From an uncultured Collinsella sp. (lineage in GTDB: Bacteria > Actinomycetota > Coriobacteriia > Coriobacteriales > Coriobacteriaceae): a stretch of DNA of 64,000 nucleotides. The stretch spans positions 61,445 through 125,444 of the forward strand of contig CAKUFD010000008.1 of NCBI GenBank assembly GCA_934647195.1. Reading direction: 5' to 3'. A program made the position numbers and the translations under genes. The notes beneath the pieces are model-generated. The model was not told the DNA's origin, did not search any database, and saw nothing but the letters and a program-made list of their open reading frames with translations. Each line of letters starts with the position of its first letter. Positions within the stretch are counted from its first letter, which is position 1. This document shows positions 16,389 to 26,389 of the stretch, piece by piece.

Positions 16389-18123
16389 GGCGGACCATCT
16401 CCTCGGTGATGCGAACGATATCCGAAACCTCGCTGACGCCCCCGAAGGCAGGCGAGATGGATTGCGAAAGGCGGCGCGAAAGCTCAATGACCTGCGGCGG
16501 TTCGATCGATGCCGCATGCATGAGCTCGGGCTGGGCAAACAGGTCGCGTGCAGGGCCCGATGCCAGGATACGCCCATCTGCCATGACGGCGATGCGCTCG
16601 GCGAAGTCGGAGACCACCTCCATGTCGTGGCAGACCATGATCACGGCACAGCCCGCCTCGGCCATCTGCTTTACCGTTTCCATTACGGTCATGCACTCGC
16701 GGTAGTCGAGTCCGCTCGTGGGCTCGTCGAGCACAATCACGCGCGGCTCCACCACAAGGACGCTCGCGAGCGCAACCATCTGCCGCTGTCCACGCGAGAG
16801 CGAAAACGGCGCTTCGTCGAGTGGAAGGCTAAATCGCTGTGCCGTCTCGCGTGCTTTTTCGTGCGCGCGGGCGGAATCCATTCCGTGAAGCTCGAGGCCA
16901 AAGGCGATCTCGTCCTCCACGGTCTCCTTGCAGATTTGACGATCGGGGTTTTGGAAGAGGGTCGCGCACGAACGGGCGATGACGCTTGTGGGGGTGGTTT
17001 TGGTGTCGTCATCCGCAACGCGTACGCTGCCTGCATCAGGCTTGAGCAGACCCGTGAGGAGCTTGGTGAACGTGGTCTTGCCTGCACCGTTTTGACCTAC
17101 AAGCCCTATGAGCTCGCCGGGGCGCACCTCGAGGGTGAGGTCGTGCACCGCGGCTCCGCCCAAGGGGTAGGCAAAATCAACATGCTCGAATGCGACTACG
17201 GGCTCTTGAGCTGTCGTGGCGCGGGGCGCATGGGGCGAGGGGGCGGCGATACCTCCCGTATCGCGAGAGACGTTTCCTACCGTACGCTTGATAAGCGCTT
17301 CGGCTTCGTCGACGGTAAGGCAGGGTGACGCCTGGGTGCAGATGTTCTTGCGTGCGAGGCTGTTTGAGATGCGAGCCACGCGAGGGCTGTCAACGCCGAT
17401 TCGCTGGAGTTCTTCGGAATATGAAAAGACCTCGTGCGGCGTTCCCTCAAGGGCGATCTTTCCGTTATCGAGTACGACGACGCGGTTGCAAAACGTGGAG
17501 AGCAGCGCCACCTTCTGCTCGATCACCACGACGGTTACGTTTTGCTCGCGGTTGATCTTTGCGAGCGTATCGAAAACGAGCAGTGAACTTGCCGGGTCAA
17601 GAGCGGCGGTGGGCTCGTCGAGCACGAGCACGCGGGGCCGCAGCGCCATGATTGCGGCGATGGCGACCTTTTGCTTCTGACCGCCCGAGAGCGTGGCGAT
17701 CTCGCGGTCGCGCAGGTCGGTAATGCCAACGGTCTGCAACGCGTCCGAGAGGCGCTGCTCGATCTTGTCGTGCGGCACGCCAAAGTTCTCCAGGCCAAAG
17801 AGCAGCTCGTCTTCTACGACGGATGCGACCATCTGGGTATCGATATCCTGCAGGACGCTTCCAACGATGCGCGAGATGTCGGTGAGCGTGACCTCGCAGG
17901 TATCCTTGCCGGCAACATGCACGGCTCCGTAGAGCGTCCCGCCAAAGTGGTGGGGAATCGCTCCGGAAAGGCATGCAGCGAGGGTTGACTTGCCTGCTCC
18001 CGAAGGGCCGATGATGCCGAGGAAGTCGCCTTCGCCTATCGCGAGCGAAATATGATTCAGTGCGGGCTCACGCGTCTCGCGATACGAGAACGAGACGTCC
18101 TCAATGTCGATAATCGGATTCAT
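16381..18123 (-). CDS. ECF transporter ATPase, fused EcfA-EcfA' double ATPase
   Basis: A 580-residue protein containing two complete ABC ATPase domains. Domain 1 (~1-240) has Walker A GIIGPSGAGKSTLAACL, signature TLSGGQKQKVAIAA and Walker B VLVLDEPTAALDPA. Domain 2 (~310-560) has GLVGQNGAGKTTFTKLL, signature SLSRGQRQMVALAS (Arg for the second Gly of LSGGQ) and VIVLDEPTSGLDYRE. It powers uptake by the adjacent EcfT plus S component. Fused ATPases occur in dedicated (group I-like) ECF systems. AAAGG precedes ATG 18123. It is encoded between the S-like proteins and ecfT. Confidence 0.95.
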   Translation of the reverse strand: MNPIIDIEDVSFSYRETREPALNHISLAIGEGDFLGIIGPSGAGKSTLAACLSGAIPHHFGGTLYGAVHVAGKDTCEVTLTDISRIVGSVLQDIDTQMVASVVEDELLFGLENFGVPHDKIEQRLSDALQTVGITDLRDREIATLSGGQKQKVAIAAIMALRPRVLVLDEPTAALDPASSLLVFDTLAKINREQNVTVVVIEQKVALLSTFCNRVVVLDNGKIALEGTPHEVFSYSEELQRIGVDSPRVARISNSLARKNICTQASPCLTVDEAEALIKRTVGNVSRDTGGIAAPSPHAPRATTAQEPVVAFEHVDFAYPLGGAAVHDLTLEVRPGELIGLVGQNGAGKTTFTKLLTGLLKPDAGSVRVADDDTKTTPTSVIARSCATLFQNPDRQICKETVEDEIAFGLELHGMDSARAHEKARETAQRFSLPLDEAPFSLSRGQRQMVALASVLVVEPRVIVLDEPTSGLDYRECMTVMETVKQMAEAGCAVIMVCHDMEVVSDFAERIAVMADGRILASGPARDLFAQPELMHAASIEPPQVIELSRRLSQSISPAFGGVSEVSDIVRITEEMVRRD

Positions 18124-18272
18124 GACGGCCTTTCAATTCAAAAGAGAGCAAACAGAGGCGATGCTTTCGCCCAGAAAGTGTGGCGCAAAGAGCGCGTTTC
18201 CCAGAAGCGCGTTGACCAAAGGGCGCGAGGGTACCCCTGGAGGCGTCCTCGCGCCGGGCAATGCGCTCTAGG

Positions 18273-18818
18273 TTATTTTTTAATTACCTTGGCAAGCGGG
18301 AAGAACAGCGCCTGAACCACGACGGCGTTGAAGGTTGCGGTGCCCAGCACCAGCGGAACCTTGGGCAGAGCCGCCTCCAGGCCAAAGCCTGCCATGAGCG
18401 TTCCTGCGATGGCGAACAAGGCGCCGGAGACAAGGGTGGTAACGAACGTCGCGATGAGCGGGTTCGCCTTGGTGCCACCGATGCCGCTTTTGACGAGGGC
18501 GGCCATCGTAAGGGCGCCGGCTGCCTCGGTCAAGAAGTTGAGGCCGGGAATAGAGGTGGTGAACTGGATTACGGCGGCGGAGACCAGGCCGTAGATGATC
18601 GCTTGGGCAAGGTTTGCGCGGGTGAGCGCAATGGCGAGGGCATAGGCAGCGATGATGAACTGGGGCTTGATGCCGGTCATGGCCAGTGCGTTACCTGCGG
18701 TCATGTTGAGGATGAAGCCTGCGGCAAGAAGGATGGCGAGCAGAACGAGGGAGGAGATGTCGACAAGACCGTGAGAAGAGGTTTCGGCAGAGATGGTACG
18801 AGCGGTGGGGTTGGACAT
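18273..18818 (-). CDS. ECF-type S component-like membrane protein 2 (candidate tryptophan/aromatic specificity)
   Basis: A 181-residue membrane protein with about six hydrophobic segments, the size and style of an ECF substrate-specificity component. Its first membrane segment, LVLLAILLAAGFILNMTAG, is almost the same as that of the preceding gene, so the two are tandem paralogues; later blocks (IATFVTTLVSG, AVIQFTTSIPGLNF) are also shared. AAAGGA lies 6 nt before ATG 18818. It is followed by the fused ATPase and EcfT. The upstream Trp-codon attenuator points to tryptophan or a precursor as substrate. This is inference; the fold call rests on size, hydrophobicity and neighbours. Confidence 0.8.
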   Translation of the reverse strand: MSNPTARTISAETSSHGLVDISSLVLLAILLAAGFILNMTAGNALAMTGIKPQFIIAAYALAIALTRANLAQAIIYGLVSAAVIQFTTSIPGLNFLTEAAGALTMAALVKSGIGGTKANPLIATFVTTLVSGALFAIAGTLMAGFGLEAALPKVPLVLGTATFNAVVVQALFFPLAKVIKK

Positions 18819-18890
18819 AGAGGGTCCTTTCGGCGATGAAGGCGATGGGATGTCGAACTGTTGGGCTGCCCGTTTGGCGGGCGCGAAGGG

Positions 18891-19457
18891 TTAGGAAAGC
18901 TTGAGGGCCTTCTTGATGGGCAGGTAGAGGGCCGCGACAAGGATGCCGTTGAAGACGGCCGTGGCGGCGACGACGGGAAGCATGGCGGCGGCGAGTTCTG
19001 CCACAAGGCCGATCATCGCCATCTTGATAACCATGAAGATGCAGCCGGAGACAAGGGTGGTCACGAATGTGGCGATGGCCGCTACGGCGGGAGAGATGCT
19101 GCCGCGGCGCGATGCGGCAGCGACGATCGCTGCCATGAGCATGGCGGCGATTCCCTCGGCGGCGAAATCAATGAACGGCGAGGTGGTGGTGATCTGGATG
19201 ACGGCAGCGGAGATGAGGCCGATGACGAGCGCCTGTCCGAGGTTGGGACGCACGATGAGAATCGTGAGGCAGAAGGCGGAGATGATGAACTCGGGGCTGA
19301 TGGCGCCGCCCGAGATGCTCGAGATCGCCTTGCCGACGGTGAAGTTGAGGATAAAGCCGGCAGCCAAGAGAACAGCCAGAAGAACAAGGGCGCGAACGTC
19401 GAGGGTGCCGTGGTCGGTGGTGGAAACGGTGCGGGGCTGGGTTGCTGCGTTGGACAT
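18891..19457 (-). CDS. ECF-type S component-like membrane protein 1 (candidate tryptophan/aromatic specificity)
   Basis: A 188-residue membrane protein with about six hydrophobic segments, first structural gene after the Trp leader and attenuator terminator (19551-19693). The block LVLLAVLLAAGFILNFTVG and the IATFVTTLVSGCIF segment match its downstream neighbour. The paralogues could form alternative or paired S components sharing one EcfT/ATPase. The start is ATG 19457, with AAAGG 9 nt upstream; a TTG nine bases further out is poorly placed. Transcription is expected only when the upstream terminator is bypassed. Confidence 0.82.
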   Translation of the reverse strand: MSNAATQPRTVSTTDHGTLDVRALVLLAVLLAAGFILNFTVGKAISSISGGAISPEFIISAFCLTILIVRPNLGQALVIGLISAAVIQITTTSPFIDFAAEGIAAMLMAAIVAAASRRGSISPAVAAIATFVTTLVSGCIFMVIKMAMIGLVAELAAAMLPVVAATAVFNGILVAALYLPIKKALKLS

Positions 19458-19550
19458 GGTGATCAACCTTTCTTGAGGTGTTTTGGAGGTTTGTCGTCGT
19501 TGGCGGGCAGATGCGATGGAGGCGCGTGATGCGTGCGGTGGGAGCCGAGG

Positions 19551-19584
19551 TAAAGAAAAAGGCCTCCGGTCGAAACCGGAGGCC
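19551..19584 (-). terminator. Attenuator terminator of the Trp-leader ECF operon
   Basis: On the minus strand GGCCTCCGGT and ACCGGAGGCC form a perfect 10-bp stem closed by a TTCG loop, followed by TTTTTCTTTA. It lies after the Trp leader stop codon and 94 bp before the first S-component gene. The segment at 19567-19573 is also complementary to 19628-19634 in the leader end, which would disrupt the stem. Confidence 0.9.
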
Positions 19585-19621
19585 TCATCATTTGCCTGGA
19601 GCTATTTTAGGCGTGAGGGAC

Positions 19622-19693
19622 TCACAGTCGACCGACCGTATACGCATCACGCCACCACCAGTTCATGACAGAGTTGTTGGAGAAGTTGGTCAT
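19622..19693 (-). CDS. Tryptophan-rich leader peptide (attenuation peptide)
   Basis: A 23-residue open frame (ATG at 19693, TGA at 19622-19624) with a strong ribosome site AAAGGAG 8 nt upstream. It contains three consecutive Trp codons (NWWWRDAY; TGG codons at 19652-19660). It is followed by a strong intrinsic terminator and then the ECF transporter genes. This is the arrangement of a ribosome-mediated tryptophan attenuator: Trp-starved ribosomes stall at the TGG run, leaving CGGTCGA (19634-19628) free to pair with TCGACCG in the terminator loop and 3' arm (19573-19567). When Trp is plentiful the ribosome covers it and the terminator forms. The coding frame is read directly; the pairing model is inference. 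Confidence 0.88.
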   Translation of the reverse strand: MTNFSNNSVMNWWWRDAYTVGRL

Positions 19694-19739
19694 TCTGGTG
19701 GCTCCTTTCGGGAAAGCGAAGTTGTTTAGGTTGCGCCGC

Positions 19740-19767
19740 ACTATAGCACAGCAAGAGGGCGGCGCAA
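19740..19767 (-). promoter_or_regulatory. Candidate promoter of the Trp-leader ECF operon
   Basis: On the minus strand TTGCGC (19767-19762) and TATAGT (19745-19740) are separated by 16 bp, giving a leader of roughly 40 nt before the leader-peptide ATG. Confidence 0.55.
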
Positions 19768-19828
19768 CAAGTATTTCGAAACTGTTTCTGCGGACGGCGG
19801 TACGGCGCGAGTCCGCGGCCGAGTTTCG

Positions 19829-20755
19829 CTAGTTGTTGTCGGGATTGAGTTTGGAGAAGTCGTCGACGATGATATCCAGGCATTTTGGCAATGCGCGTGC
19901 GCCAAAGACGCCCGAGGGATTGGGAATGAGCTCGCCGTCGTACTCCATGCCCAGCGAAGGCGAGCAGGTGATTTTTGCCTCTTTTGCCTGAAGCATCTTG
20001 AACTGCGGGCGCCCAAGCCCCTTGCCTGCAGGGTCAAAAACGCCTGCGAGTAGGGTGGGGAGCAGCTGCACCGTCGCCACCGGTTCGATGACGGCGATAT
20101 CGATGAGGCCGTCGTTCATGCGGCAATCGGGGAACAGATTGATGTCGTTTTGAATCACTGCCGTGTTGCCCACCATGCACCCGATGCCATCGAACTCATC
20201 GACTTCACCGTCGTGTTCGATTGTGAAGTGCGCTACCTGAGGGTTAGGGGTGGCAAGTGCGGAGAGCGCGTAGGCGATTTCGCCGATCTCGTTTTTGTTG
20301 GGAGCAGCCTTTTCCATAATGGCGGCATCAAAGCCAGACCCAGCGATGATGATAAAGCCGTGGCGCTGTTCGTTTCCCTCAGCATCATTCCAAAAGAGCT
20401 CGCCCATGTCGACGGGAACGGTGCGTCCACGGCGACAGGCCTTGGCGAGAGCGGCGGCCTCTGGGGCATTGCCGATGTTGTTGAAGAACAGGCATGCTGT
20501 GCCCGAAGGGAAGATGAGGGTGGGGACATGCGTGTCTCGCAAGCAGTCGAGCACGTTGGAGACGGTGCCATCGCCGCCCGAAACCACCACACGATCAAAC
20601 GCGGTGACATCGCGCGTGGCATCTTGTGGCTCCATGCCCTTACCGATAAAGCGCATGGTGATTTCGTCTCCTGCTTGAGCGAGCGCATGGGCAAAGGCGT
20701 AGATCTCGTCGGAGCGGGTGCCCGAGGCGGGATTGTGGATGATAAGGCAACGCAT
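19829..20755 (-). CDS. Diacylglycerol/lipid kinase family protein
   Basis: A 308-residue soluble lipid kinase of the DAGK/YegS/DgkB class, which phosphorylates diacylglycerol or related lipids at the membrane face. Seen are the N-terminal LIIHNPASGTRSDE nucleotide-site segment (~2-15), the family hallmark VVVSGGDGTVSNVLDCL (~65-81), the FPSGTACLFFNNIG (PxGTxND-like) loop, and the C-terminal lobe with MEYDGELIP. The loop reads GTACLFFN rather than GTGNDFAR, a noticeable variation. The start at 20755 matches the family N-terminus; an open extension further out overlaps the divergent rnd gene. It is divergent from rnd. Confidence 0.9.
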   Translation of the reverse strand: MRCLIIHNPASGTRSDEIYAFAHALAQAGDEITMRFIGKGMEPQDATRDVTAFDRVVVSGGDGTVSNVLDCLRDTHVPTLIFPSGTACLFFNNIGNAPEAAALAKACRRGRTVPVDMGELFWNDAEGNEQRHGFIIIAGSGFDAAIMEKAAPNKNEIGEIAYALSALATPNPQVAHFTIEHDGEVDEFDGIGCMVGNTAVIQNDINLFPDCRMNDGLIDIAVIEPVATVQLLPTLLAGVFDPAGKGLGRPQFKMLQAKEAKITCSPSLGMEYDGELIPNPSGVFGARALPKCLDIIVDDFSKLNPDNN

Positions 20756-20849
20756 ACGTTTAGGTTCCGTTCGTCGTAAAGCCCTGTATAGTTTACGTAG
20801 CGATATCCTACCCTGCGCACGAGTGCGCCAACCATGATTCTGGAGGAGC

Positions 20850-21983
20850 ATGTACATCTCCACATATGAGGAGCTCCTGGCATTTTGCAAGCGTGCTGCG
20901 GCCTTTGATGCCGTGGCCATCGATACCGAGTTCTTGCGCGAGCGCACATACCATGCGCGCCTGTGTTTGGTACAGGCCGCGACGCCCGAGGAGTGCGTGG
21001 TCATCGACCCCATCGTTATTAAAGACCTCTCTCCTTTGGCCGAGCTGATGGGCGATGAGGGGGTTATCAAAGTATTCCATGCCTGCTCGCAGGATATGGA
21101 GGTTCTCTATCACACGCTAGGCGTTCTCCCCACTCCCATCTTTGATACACAGGTGGCAGCTGCCTTTTTGGGCGAGCGCATGCAAATGTCTTATAACGGT
21201 CTTGTGCATGCTTTTTGTGATGTTGATTTGCCTAAATCCGAATCGCTGACCGATTGGTCTCGTCGTCCTTTGAGCGATTTGCAACTCGAGTATGCCGTGG
21301 ATGACGTGCGCTATCTCATTGTGGCGTACGGGGTCATTATGGATAGGCTCGGAGAGCTGGGCCGCGTGTCGTGGGTGACCGATGAGATGCGTCCGCTTAC
21401 GAACGTTGAGCACTATGTTGTCGACCAGCGCCTTGCGTTCAAACGCGTCAAGCGCATCAACTCCTGTACACGCCGGCAGCTTGCCATTGCCCGCGAGCTT
21501 GCGGCATGGAGGGAGCGGCGTGCAGAGCGTCGCAACGTTCCGCGCAAGTGGATCATGTCGGACGAGGTGCTTGTTGCCCTTGTTAAACGTGCGCCCAAGA
21601 CCGTTGACGATTTCCGTCGTACACGTGGAACCGAGCAGCTTTCCGAGGCAGATGTGGATGCCGCTCTTGTCGCTATCGAGCGTGGACGCAATTGTCCCTC
21701 CGACAAGCTCCCCTTTATTAGTCGCCCGCACCATGCCCCCACGCCTGAGGTCGAAAGCGTTTGCGACCTCATGTACGCGCTTATGCGCCTGGTGTCCGAG
21801 CGCTCCGGCGTGGCGACTGCCATTATCGCGAGTCGCGACGAGCTGTTCTCCTACATGGAGCATCCCGAGCGCAGCCCGCTGCGCGATGGCTGGCGCTTTG
21901 AGCTTGTGGGCACGTTGCTCGACGATCTTTTAGCTGGCAATATGGGCCTCACCGTGAAAGATGGGTCTGTCGAGATTCTTTAG
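20850..21983 (+). CDS. rnd: Ribonuclease D
   Basis: A 377-residue 3'-5' exoribonuclease for tRNA and small RNA 3'-end maturation. The DEDDy site is visible: D and E in VAIDTEFLRER (~residues 24-34), the second D in FHACSQDMEVLYH, and D plus Y in YAVDDVRYLIVAY (~150). An HRDC domain follows (RRAERRNVPRKWIMSDEVLVAL, ~215-285), and a C-terminal helical extension resembles the second HRDC-like part of bacterial RNase D. GGAGGA precedes ATG 20850. A terminator-like hairpin follows at 21995-22030. It is divergent from the lipid kinase gene. Confidence 0.95.
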   Translation: MYISTYEELLAFCKRAAAFDAVAIDTEFLRERTYHARLCLVQAATPEECVVIDPIVIKDLSPLAELMGDEGVIKVFHACSQDMEVLYHTLGVLPTPIFDTQVAAAFLGERMQMSYNGLVHAFCDVDLPKSESLTDWSRRPLSDLQLEYAVDDVRYLIVAYGVIMDRLGELGRVSWVTDEMRPLTNVEHYVVDQRLAFKRVKRINSCTRRQLAIARELAAWRERRAERRNVPRKWIMSDEVLVALVKRAPKTVDDFRRTRGTEQLSEADVDAALVAIERGRNCPSDKLPFISRPHHAPTPEVESVCDLMYALMRLVSERSGVATAIIASRDELFSYMEHPERSPLRDGWRFELVGTLLDDLLAGNMGLTVKDGSVEIL

Positions 21984-21994
21984 GTGACCTATTT

Positions 21995-22030
21995 AAGAAG
22001 GCGCGCCTCAATGGGGTGCGCCTTCTTCTT
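21995..22030 (+). terminator. Hairpin terminator after rnd
   Basis: AAGAAGGCGC (21995-22004) pairs with GCGCCTTCTT (22018-22027); the 3' side is CTTCTTCTT, a broken U-run. Confidence 0.65.
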
Positions 22031-22043
22031 CGGGTGAAATTAG

Positions 22044-22067
22044 ATAGTTAGACAAACGTCTAATTAT
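22044..22067. promoter_or_regulatory. Palindromic operator of the SdpR-like autorepressor
   Basis: ATAGTTAGAC and GTCTAATTAT flank AAAC; the 10-bp arms match at 9 positions. It lies 40 bp before the regulator start, in the promoter region, as expected for an ArsR-family autorepressor. Confidence 0.6.
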
Positions 22068-22107
22068 TGGGTATGATGCCGTTGAAAGGCTGTTGAAAGG
22101 AGGCTTT

Positions 22108-22386
22108 GTGGCAGGGGAGGGATTCAAAGCACTCGCGGACCCTACGCGGCGCCGTATCTTGGAGTTGCTGCGCGAGGGCGATCTTACGGCGGGGGAACTG
22201 GCTGAGCATTTTGATATCAGCAAGCCTTCGCTTAGCCATCACCTGGCGACGCTTAGGAATGCGGGCCTTGTGGCGGATGAGCGCCATGGGCAAAACATCG
22301 TATACAGCCTCAATACCACGGTCATGCAGGACCTGATAGGGTGGTTTATGGGGTTTGCAAACAATGAAGGTGGTAACGATGAATAA
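22108..22386 (+). CDS. ArsR-family autorepressor, SdpR-like
   Basis: A 92-residue winged-helix regulator. The core is FKALADPTRRRILELLREG, the recognition helix is DISKPSLSHHLATLRNAGLV, and the wing is ERHGQNIVYSLN. The arrangement with a downstream SdpI-like membrane protein and translational overlap (ATGAATAATG) matches SdpR/SdpI. There SdpI holds the repressor at the membrane when the SdpC toxin is bound, so immunity is induced. The start is GTG 22108, just after AAAGGAGG (22096-22103); an in-frame TTG further upstream overlaps that site. No sdpC toxin gene is present here, so it may defend against others' toxins or act as a general stress pair. Confidence 0.88.
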   Translation: MAGEGFKALADPTRRRILELLREGDLTAGELAEHFDISKPSLSHHLATLRNAGLVADERHGQNIVYSLNTTVMQDLIGWFMGFANNEGGNDE

Positions 22387-23083
22387 TGAGAATAAGGGCG
22401 TTCACGCTGCGGGTGTATCGCTGCGCGTGTGGGTCGTCCTTGCTGTTTTGTGCGTGATCAGCGTCGTGGCCCATCTTGTCGTGATGCCAAGTTTGCCCGC
22501 GCAGGTTCCAACGCATTGGGGAGCTGACGGATCCGTCAACGGTTGGGGTCCCAGCTGGATGGCCTCTGCGCTCGGTGCTCTGCCGCTGGCGTTTTTGGCG
22601 ATGTTCTATGTGGTGCCGCGTATTGACCCTAAAGGCGAGGCATATCGAACCTCAGGTAAGTTCTACCAAGGTTTCGTAATCGTATTTACGCTGCTCATGT
22701 GTGCCGTCAGCTGGTTGTGCGAGCTGACGGTATGGGGTATCGTTCCGGCTCGCGGCGTAGTGAATATAGCTGTTTCCATGGCTGTTGGCCTGTTGTTCGT
22801 GGGTATTGGCAACTACCTCCCGCGCGTTAAGCAAAACTACACGATGGGCATCAAGACGCCCTGGGCGCTCGCCGATCCCGACAACTGGCGCCGCACCCAG
22901 CGCTTTGGCGGCAGATGCTTTGTTGTCATGGGCCTCGGTATGGTTTTGCTGGGATTGGCGGCTCCTCTGTTTTCGGATGGCGTAGTTGTTGCTGGCACCA
23001 TTGCGCTGGTCACGGGTGGAGCCACGGTTATGTATGTCTACTCGTATGTTCTTTGGCGCAAGCGCATGGGAGGCACGGTGTAG
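22379..23083 (+). CDS. SdpI/DUF1648-type membrane immunity protein
   Basis: A 234-residue membrane protein with about six hydrophobic segments. The DUF1648 part has the diagnostic PAQVPTHWGADGSVNGWGPSW loop (residues ~42-62), and the SdpI part has GNYLPRVKQNYTMGIKTPW followed by DNWRRTQRFGG (~145-180). The family confers immunity to the SdpC cannibalism toxin and binds the SdpR repressor. The start codon overlaps the regulator's stop region, so translation is coupled. It is transcribed from the promoter carrying the 22044-22067 palindrome. Confidence 0.9.
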   Translation: MNNENKGVHAAGVSLRVWVVLAVLCVISVVAHLVVMPSLPAQVPTHWGADGSVNGWGPSWMASALGALPLAFLAMFYVVPRIDPKGEAYRTSGKFYQGFVIVFTLLMCAVSWLCELTVWGIVPARGVVNIAVSMAVGLLFVGIGNYLPRVKQNYTMGIKTPWALADPDNWRRTQRFGGRCFVVMGLGMVLLGLAAPLFSDGVVVAGTIALVTGGATVMYVYSYVLWRKRMGGTV

Positions 23084-23107
23084 GGGGAGATTTATCCTCT
23101 TGCGGAT

Positions 23108-23830
23108 TTATGCTCCGCACACCAGAGCCCAGAGAACCGCCACGACGACGGCGGGCAGGAGATTCGCGGTTTTGAATGTTTTGCCCCAGATGAGGTTCAC
23201 GCCCACGCAAAAGATGAGCATGGACCCTACAAGCGAGAGGTTGTCTAGCGCCTCTGCGGTCATGATGGGCTGGATAAAGCGTGCAAGCAGGGTGATTGTT
23301 CCCTGGAACACGCCTACCGGCAAGGCCGAGAAGATGGCGCCGCGTCCCATGGAGGCGGTCATGGCGCACACGATGATGCAGTCGAGTGCGCCTTTGAGGG
23401 CAAGTGTGGACCAGTCACCGAGGATGCCGTCTTGAATAGATCCCACGATGGCCATCGCACCGATGCATACGGTGAGGGATGCCGTGACGAAGGCGTCGAC
23501 AAATCCGCCTTCGGCTCCGTTCGCAAAGCGGTCGCGCAGCCATTCGCCAAGTCGCTCCATGCGTCGCTCCAGATCGAGCGCCTCGCCCATGAGTGCTCCT
23601 ACAGCAAACGAGACGATGATCATGGCCGAGCCGGTGCTCGTGGGCTTTCCGCCATCGAAGACGAGCATCTTTTCCAGTGCACCGGACAGACCTATGAACA
23701 AAACGCAGAGAGCGGATGCCTTGAGCAAGGCATCTTGCACACGAGCGGTGAAGAACCTACCGCCGAGGAGGCCTGCGCCGCCACCTGCGATAATGAGGAC
23801 GACGTTAATGAGGGTTCCCAGTCCGGGCAC
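23108..23830 (-). CDS. DUF554 family membrane protein
   Basis: A 240-residue integral membrane protein (YqgA/YdfK-like, DUF554) with about seven hydrophobic segments. It opens with the family N-terminus GLGTLINVVLIIAGGGAG and has VSFAVGALMGEALDLERRMERLG and FVTASLTVCIGAMAIVGSIQDG, all typical. GTG 23830 is chosen, with AAAGGAAG just upstream; the open frame beyond it has no family match. Function is unknown; transport has been suggested for the family. It stands alone, convergent with the sdpI-like gene. Confidence 0.9.
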   Translation of the reverse strand: MPGLGTLINVVLIIAGGGAGLLGGRFFTARVQDALLKASALCVLFIGLSGALEKMLVFDGGKPTSTGSAMIIVSFAVGALMGEALDLERRMERLGEWLRDRFANGAEGGFVDAFVTASLTVCIGAMAIVGSIQDGILGDWSTLALKGALDCIIVCAMTASMGRGAIFSALPVGVFQGTITLLARFIQPIMTAEALDNLSLVGSMLIFCVGVNLIWGKTFKTANLLPAVVVAVLWALVCGA

Positions 23831-24006
23831 GAGGGCTTCCTTTCGGCTGGCTTTGTGTGATTCGCGACAAGCCATCAGGATACTCTTGATACGGCAAGAT
23901 ATACGGTGCATGCCGATGGTTAACAAACCTATCGCAACGGTTTGGCTTCAGAGTTCGAGGGAATACTATCGCCGGTTCGACACGGCAACACATGAAGGGG
24001 CTTCAT

Positions 24007-24519
24007 ATGACGTTCGCAGACCTTGCATCCAAGCGTTATTCCTGCAAGAAGTACGGGAAAAAACAGGTTTCGCCCGAGCAGCTCACGGCGATTCTCGAGG
24101 CCGGGCGCGTGGCGCCCACGGCCAAAAATCTGCAGCCTCAACATGTTTACGTGATTCAATCACCGGAGGGGATCGCCAAGGTCGATGCGCTCACCCCGTG
24201 CCGCTATGGTGCCCCTACGGTGCTTATGGTGGCATTTAACACCAAGAATGTGTTCACGTATCCTGGCGGTAAACGCGATTCGGGCATTGAGGACGCGAGC
24301 ATCGTGGCTACGCACCTGGTTCTTGCGGCGGCAGACGCCGGTGTCGATAGCTGCTGGGTTAACTTATTTGATCCCGAGAAGGCTCACGATGCGTTTGGGC
24401 TGCCCGACGACGAGGATGTCCTGATGTTTCTCGACCTTGGTTTTGCGGCGGAAGATGCGGGGCCTTTGGCTAATCATGCTTCTCGTAAAGAGCTCTCAGA
24501 TACGGTGGCGTATCTGTAG
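24007..24519 (+). CDS. Nitroreductase-family flavoprotein
   Basis: A 170-residue FMN-dependent oxidoreductase of the short nitroreductase type. The N-terminal ASKRYSCKKYGKKQVSPEQ contains the RxSxRxF-like FMN phosphate segment (Lys for Arg), then LEAGRVAPTAKNLQPQHVYVI (the AP(S/T)xxNxQPW-like region), and a C-terminal ADAGVDSCWVNLF block. Such proteins reduce nitro compounds, quinones or other acceptors with NAD(P)H. The start is ATG 24007, six bases after AGGGG; an ATG at 23992 lies upstream of that ribosome site. It is monocistronic. The physiological substrate is unknown. Confidence 0.9.
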   Translation: MTFADLASKRYSCKKYGKKQVSPEQLTAILEAGRVAPTAKNLQPQHVYVIQSPEGIAKVDALTPCRYGAPTVLMVAFNTKNVFTYPGGKRDSGIEDASIVATHLVLAAADAGVDSCWVNLFDPEKAHDAFGLPDDEDVLMFLDLGFAAEDAGPLANHASRKELSDTVAYL

Positions 24520-24677
24520 ACGTATCTGAGAAAACTGGGGATGCGAATCCACTCTGCTGTTCCGTGCCAACCCGTGGTCTTTCGGTATGCGCGCGTGGTG
24601 CGGGCGGGGCGTTCGTGTCGGCATGCGACAATACCTGGCGTAAGAAACATAAAAACCCGAGCTAACGGAGTGTAAAA

Positions 24678-26357
<1,680 letters not shown>

Positions 26358-26389
26358 CCGTCTGGTGGCAGCAGATTGCCGTAACTGCA

